This document shows positions 60,014 through 64,000 of a stretch of DNA of 64,000 bases, in pieces. The stretch lies in the NCBI GenBank assembly GCA_948099385.1, contig CANUEZ040000167.1, forward strand, positions 5,927,001 to 5,991,000, written 5' to 3'. A program made the translations under genes and the position numbers. The first letter of the stretch is position 1. Each line of letters opens with the position of its first letter. This DNA comes from Fasciola hepatica (Eukaryota; Platyhelminthes; Trematoda; Plagiorchiida; Fasciolidae). The notes beneath the pieces are model-generated. The model had not been told where the DNA came from and did not search any database. It saw only the letters and a list, made by a program, of their open reading frames with translations.

Positions 60014-60585
60014 ACTCTATTGCTTTGTTAGTTTAAAGTCATGAAGTCTTTATAAGAGATTAGATTAAATTCAACTGCTAAGTAAGTGAATAACGGTGAC
60101 GCAGTTGTCAGGAAATAGTTACAAGCTGATAGACGTTTCTTTTTGGACAATTGCTTGAGGATAGCACTCGTCGGCTTTACTGATAATTCTTTTGAAGGAG
60201 ATTGATCAAAGTGAATTTCATCCCGTGAAATTAGCAAAATTCATGATCATTGGTAATCAAAGGCTCAAATCAAAATCTAGCTAGAGCTTACTACTGGGAT
60301 AAGTCTTATTATTTAGGAAACTCCTTGGGAAATGTACCGAAATTCAATCCAACAGATTATCGATTGTCAAGTGGTTGATGATTGCAAGCTTGTGGATCGG
60401 ACAAGGAAAATCAGCCGCTCTCATTCGCAGTGATACTAAGCGATTATGAAATGATTCAGTTAGCCCTTCACTAGACAATAGGTGAAATGCGGAGAAAGCT
60501 GAGAAAATTTGCCATGGACAATATCCGAAGGGAAAGTCGATAACTGCAACGACTGCATGCAGGTTAGAGAAAAAAAGAATCATAC
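60014..60585. other. Unassigned sequence after the Gypsy C truncation
   Basis: Unrelated to Gypsy. The segment 60550-60585 could be the start of an intron for the minus-strand reading frame at 60586 ('ctaggtatga' donor-like and 'aacctgcatgcag' acceptor-like on the minus strand). No known family. Confidence 0.35.
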
Positions 60586-60951
60586 CTAGTGGTCGAAAAT
60601 GAATGCTCCTGGATGATGGTCTTCATACGGGGCATAATAACTGCCAAGCCAGTGCAGCCTTTTATGCTTCTCATATGAGGCGGGACATTCAACATTAGAT
60701 GCCACAACGAAGCCACAATGATGAGAGTGATGCGGAGTTCTGGTAGTACCGGCAACCTCAGCGACACTCAGTGGCTTTTTGTTCTGCGGCTCGGATCGTT
60801 GCCTGCTTTTGTCTAGGGGAGCCTTTGGTTCTCCAATACATGTCCTGGGGTCATGTTTCCCGGGTATGTCTGACAGAGGGAAAAGCCCCATCATTACGGG
60901 AATACTCGTCCGTGCAACAGAATGAAATAAGAGGGAAAGTAGCCAGCACAT
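60586..60951 (-). CDS. Hypothetical secreted protein, 121 codons (uncertain)
   Basis: Opens at a true ATG at 60951. The N-terminus 'MCWLLSLLFHSVARTSIPVM' is hydrophobic, as in a signal peptide. The rest is polar with 'PHHSHHCGF' and 'CPASYEKHKRLHWLGSYY' and no recognised domain. It ends at a stop that overlaps a donor-like 'AG|GTATGA', so an exon reading past it in another frame is also possible. The first 15 or so codons lie in the segment nearly identical to 28266-28867. In that copy the same frame stops after about 31 codons, and a different frame is the longer one. The lack of agreement between the paralogues argues against either being a conserved gene. Confidence 0.3.
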   Translation of the reverse strand: MCWLLSLLFHSVARTSIPVMMGLFPLSDIPGKHDPRTCIGEPKAPLDKSRQRSEPQNKKPLSVAEVAGTTRTPHHSHHCGFVVASNVECPASYEKHKRLHWLGSYYAPYEDHHPGAFIFDH

Positions 60952-61502
60952 AGATTACCGGCTTCCGCCTAGATCGAAGTTGATTTCAAATGGTCAAATT
61001 TGTAAACAAAATGCACCAACGTTAGTCAGGTAGAGGTGAGGATACATATTGTATACTGGGGCTATCGGACTTCTCGTCACAGTTCAAGTTTCGAAGCGTA
61101 TTGGCAAAATAATTGTGTACTGCACAATTTATCTTTCCACCCCAACCGGCAGTCGATGGCGTGGTTGATTTGGAAAAGTGTGACTGTTCGTTCACCGACT
61201 AGGTTCACAATGTGTTGCTAGTTTTACAAAAGAGAATCTCGGATGAGATGCAAACTGAGAATTTAATCCTAGGTCATTTAGTCAGATCCGTGTATACTTT
61301 TTTCTAAAATTGATGTCACAAACACACACACACTCACGTTTGCTAGACTGTTTAATTCGATCGAATTATGGCTAATTTGTTCGGCGAAACCACTGACCGG
61401 TCAGTTCACATGACTCCGGTTTCACCAATAACGAGGCCGTGGATCAAGTCGGCTATGGTGAGTTCGATTGCATGTAGTATTCTGAATTTCGAATATCCGA
61501 GT
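60903..61502 (-). repeat. Inverted paralogous segment, high-identity core (partner 28266-28867)
   Basis: Reverse-complement partner of 28266-28867. Similarity continues beyond 61502 to about 61590 at a visibly lower level, and a little below 60903 before it is lost. Confidence 0.85.
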
Positions 61503-62426
61503 GGAGTATGTTGTCTGAAAAGCTAGTTGCAATTGGGTCCACGATGACAGACAAGAAAGCCATACACAAAACCGCGTTTCGAATTAGGTGTCCTTTAGAA
61601 GTGGGGAAATAATAACCACGAGGCAATTTGGGTTGCGTACATGTGATAACCGAATTGCCCGAAATGAAATCTGAAGACACACCAACTGACACTGAAATGG
61701 ATTGGTAACTTAGCCTATAAAATGCGGCATTTATACAGGTATGAAATGCGAAAGGGAACGCAAATGCACACAGGTATTGATTCACGCGCAAAGTGATTAG
61801 AGGGCAGAAACTTGCCGAATATTGTCACGTGATGTGGAAGCATATCATGCTCGCGAGACATGCGTACAGCGATAATCAGTATCCACGGCTGAACTATGAT
61901 GAGTCATGCCAGCGTGGTGCATTTGTTCGTTTGCGTAAAGGGATGGATGCCGACTGGAGTGTACATTGAACAAACGACACTGGTTGGTCCAACTAGGTTT
62001 TCTCGAATTACACATGAATAGGACAGAATCACCACAGTACATTCCCTCCGAACAATCGGAGACACACTGCACGTAGACCTTCTCGTTTGGAGTTTTGGCC
62101 GGTTTTGTGTGTGTAATACTCGGCAAAAATTCATCGTTCTCGATAAATAAAACAACCAAATAGTAACCATACCCCTCGAGAAAAGTTTCCAACCACCCTT
62201 GATTTTCCCGTTTGCAAAATTTTACATGCTCGAAGGTCTTCATCTCTGAGGAGGAACCAAGTGATCACATTCTTAACCAGAATACCGCACTGCAGTTGAA
62301 AACAGTGTATTGTATTAGAGCATTAAATTATGGATGCAAATGGGAACGCCAGTGGTGATAGGATTATCTGACGTCAAATCTATGTGGTCCAGTCAACGCT
62401 TTTTAAACTCTAGTGCCACGGATGCT
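61503..62426. other. Unassigned sequence with one open frame
   Basis: On the minus strand an ATG-started frame of 132 codons (62243-61845) has seven cysteines, several in 'VQCVSDCSEGMYCG', but no family I recognise and no homologue in the window. I treat it as unsupported. Confidence 0.35.
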
Positions 62427-62728
62427 CTTCGAATACTTCCACACATGGTCAGTAAGATATAGCTTCATTTCCAGTATCCAACCCAACAGGTGAAGTCGAG
62501 CCTTGACAGTCAGACGTTCAGATGCAGCTTAGTCGCTCGGTGATTGGTCAGTACGTTATCTGCCAATAGTTACATGCCTTTTCCTAAATATTAACGAGGT
62601 TGCACTGATCAAGTCCAGTAGAATTCATTCCTGCCATTCCCGCTTGGTCTTGCCAGTTCTTGGTGCGCGTAGCCTGGGTACGAGCTGTTCTAGTGCGTTC
62701 GGTTGGCCGGTTAGATCCAATTCTCACA
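62427..62728. repeat. Dispersed repeat X, copy 3
   Basis: Uninterrupted relative of 22964-23255, with 'ttatctgccaatagttacat', 'attcattcctgccattcc' and terminal 'aattctcacag'. It abuts a Tc1-like fragment. Confidence 0.65.
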
Positions 62729-63055
62729 GGACCATGATATAGGTTCCCGGTGTCCCTTTCACGAGAGACGACCGAGTGTTCAGTTTTTGACGCACATACC
62801 TTGGCATTATATAGAGCGGGCCAGGATTTCCTAAAGATCTTCACTGGGTTGAGGTCGGGGCTGCTTGCTGACCACATGATGACGTCAGTGCCACGGAACA
62901 GTAAGCAAGTTTTGGTCGCGTGTAACACAAGAATGGCTGAATTATCTCGCTGGAATAAATTAACTGGTCGGTTGTTTCTAGTCACGAATGGAAGAATATA
63001 ATATCCCAGTGCATGGACGTATGAATTCGAACTGCGAACCTCACGTACTATCACG
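62729..63055 (-). pseudogene. Tc1-like transposase fragment
   Basis: The minus frame contains 'LFQRDNSAILVLHATKTC' (second catalytic Asp region) and 'SASSPDLNPVKIF', where Lys replaces the third catalytic Glu. Only this C-terminal part remains. The open frame runs on into repeat X, which is not part of the protein. No inverted repeats were found. Confidence 0.75.
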
Positions 63056-63057
63056 AA

Positions 63058-63775
63058 ATGGAGTCACTAAGTAACCAAGCCCCCTTGAGATCTATTCTTG
63101 GTTGCTTGCAATACTATTCCAGATTCGTATCGAACTTCGCGGTGAGGGCCCAACTGTTCGTCCCTGACCAGTCGTCTGAGGTAGGGCAATGGACTCTCCA
63201 ATGCAGGAGAATATTACGTCATCATATTGATATTATCCAGATAAACAGTGCGCATCATGGACGTATCCGAAGTCGGAGTCGGTGTAGTGTTTGAACAGGA
63301 CGGACACCCGATTATTCGCGTTTCTCGACTTCTCAAAGTTGCTGTGAGAGGATAGTCGCAGACGTCCGAGGAGGACCTGGCTATGTTCTGGACGATACTT
63401 CGTCTCCACAGTACTTGTTTGGATCGAGGTGTATGATTGTTACAGATCACTAAACATTGCAGTTTCCATCAACCCAAATTAGTTCGTAGCCAAGTTCACA
63501 ACCGTTATGATGCAACGACTACGACATTCTACATCTGCCTGGCAGATCGATCCTGCATGTTGATTTCCTGTCAGGGCGTTCGCGATTCTTGGCGGTTGAA
63601 CAGTGCAATTTCATGTCGCCGGCCGCTCATGTATCAAGGGAAGAACTGCAAAAAACACCAAATCATACTACTTGTCGGTGATTTCTGCTATCACGAAGTG
63701 AAGGCGACATGGGGTGAAACGAAAGTATCCGCAGTTTTCCGTGCATCGACTGGGATTCTACGTGCACCCTGACTG
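63058..63775 (+). pseudogene. Gypsy pol fragment, copy D (RT end, RNase H)
   Basis: 'LRSILGCLQYYSRFVSNFAV' (63080-63140) is the RT connection region found also in copies A-C. Then, in other frames, 'FEQDGHPIIRVSRLL' (about 63290-63335), an RNase H part with stops, and sequence equivalent to the linker before integrase ('PAAHVSREEL', about 63620). It begins abruptly at about 63060 beside the Tc1-like fragment, and integrase is absent. More diverged from B and C than these are from each other. Confidence 0.75.
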
Positions 63776-64000
63776 AGTGTGCCGCCTTGGCGACTGATTT
63801 GTCATGCTCTAACAAAGAGGACAAGACGAGTGAGGCACACTTGTATTTGAACAGAAAAACAAGTCACGTCGGTGAAACACTCACAATCGTCCATCTAGTC
63901 CTTTTTCCAGGCTGCGCAGTAGCAAAATTGATCCTCCGGCTGTCTGAGTATTTTGGCTCCGTTCTGACCAGGACCCCGCGACCATTAGCTTGGATCTTTT
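63776..64000. other. Unassigned sequence at the window end
   Basis: Nothing recognised. The Gypsy fragment cannot be followed into it. Confidence 0.4.

Noticed and set aside
61845..62243. A cysteine-rich 132-codon frame as a secreted protein gene.
   Set aside because: It has an ATG and seven Cys but no signal peptide, no recognised cysteine pattern and no splice context.

Overview
This is 64 kb of eukaryotic, intron-era, gene-poor and repeat-dense DNA. Reading frames are short almost everywhere, there is no operon structure, and microsatellites are frequent: (AT)n, (GT)n and a compound (CTA)n(TAA)n(ATT)n. Every stretch whose coding origin I can identify comes from a transposable element: Ty3/Gypsy LTR retrotransposons with a gag of the kind seen in flatworms, a Penelope-like element with a GIY-YIG endonuclease, at least three Tc1-like DNA transposons, a 1.9 kb DNA transposon with very long inverted repeats, and tRNA-derived SINEs. 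Together with a type I hammerhead ribozyme this fits a parasitic flatworm (trematode or cestode) genome. That assignment is inferred from element types and not proven.

Layout. 1-2.4 kb: a decayed SINE, then a tandem repeat with a well-formed hammerhead ribozyme on the minus strand, between (AT)n tracts, followed by a tRNA-like SINE. 7.5-9.9 kb: a SINE folded back on itself, then a broken Penelope-like element (minus). 10.7-12.6 kb: a DNA transposon with 371-bp inverted repeats and a broken transposase. 15.7-20.4 kb: Gypsy copy A (minus), interrupted by two LTR-like repeats (family Z). 22-27 kb: dispersed repeats, SINEs, a probable Gypsy integrase scrap and a 1,002-bp Tc1-like element. 28.3-29.3 kb: the first half of an inverted paralogous pair with a possible secreted-protein exon, then a TAA/TTA hairpin. 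31.1-32.6 kb: a second Tc1-like element. 34.8-43.7 kb: dispersed repeats X, Y and Z, a 15-bp iteron element and SINEs. 44.7-49.0 kb: Gypsy copy B (minus) with two LTRs. 50-51.1 kb: three SINE copies. 56.6-60.0 kb: Gypsy copy C (plus), truncated in integrase. 60.6-61.5 kb: the second half of the inverted paralogous pair. 62.4-63.8 kb: repeat X, a Tc1-like scrap and Gypsy copy D.

Relations. Copies B and C share a nearly identical 1.56-kb tract that carries the same inactivating mutations, while their flanks have diverged. The 28-kb and 61-kb regions show the same pattern: a nearly identical 0.6-kb core with diverged flanks, in inverted orientation. This looks like ectopic conversion or segmental duplication between inverted repeats, although an assembly artefact must be excluded.

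I found no complete host gene. The strongest host-gene candidates are the two related exon-like segments near 28.8 and 60.8 kb, and they are weak. The most noteworthy item is the hammerhead ribozyme and the tandem unit that carries it.
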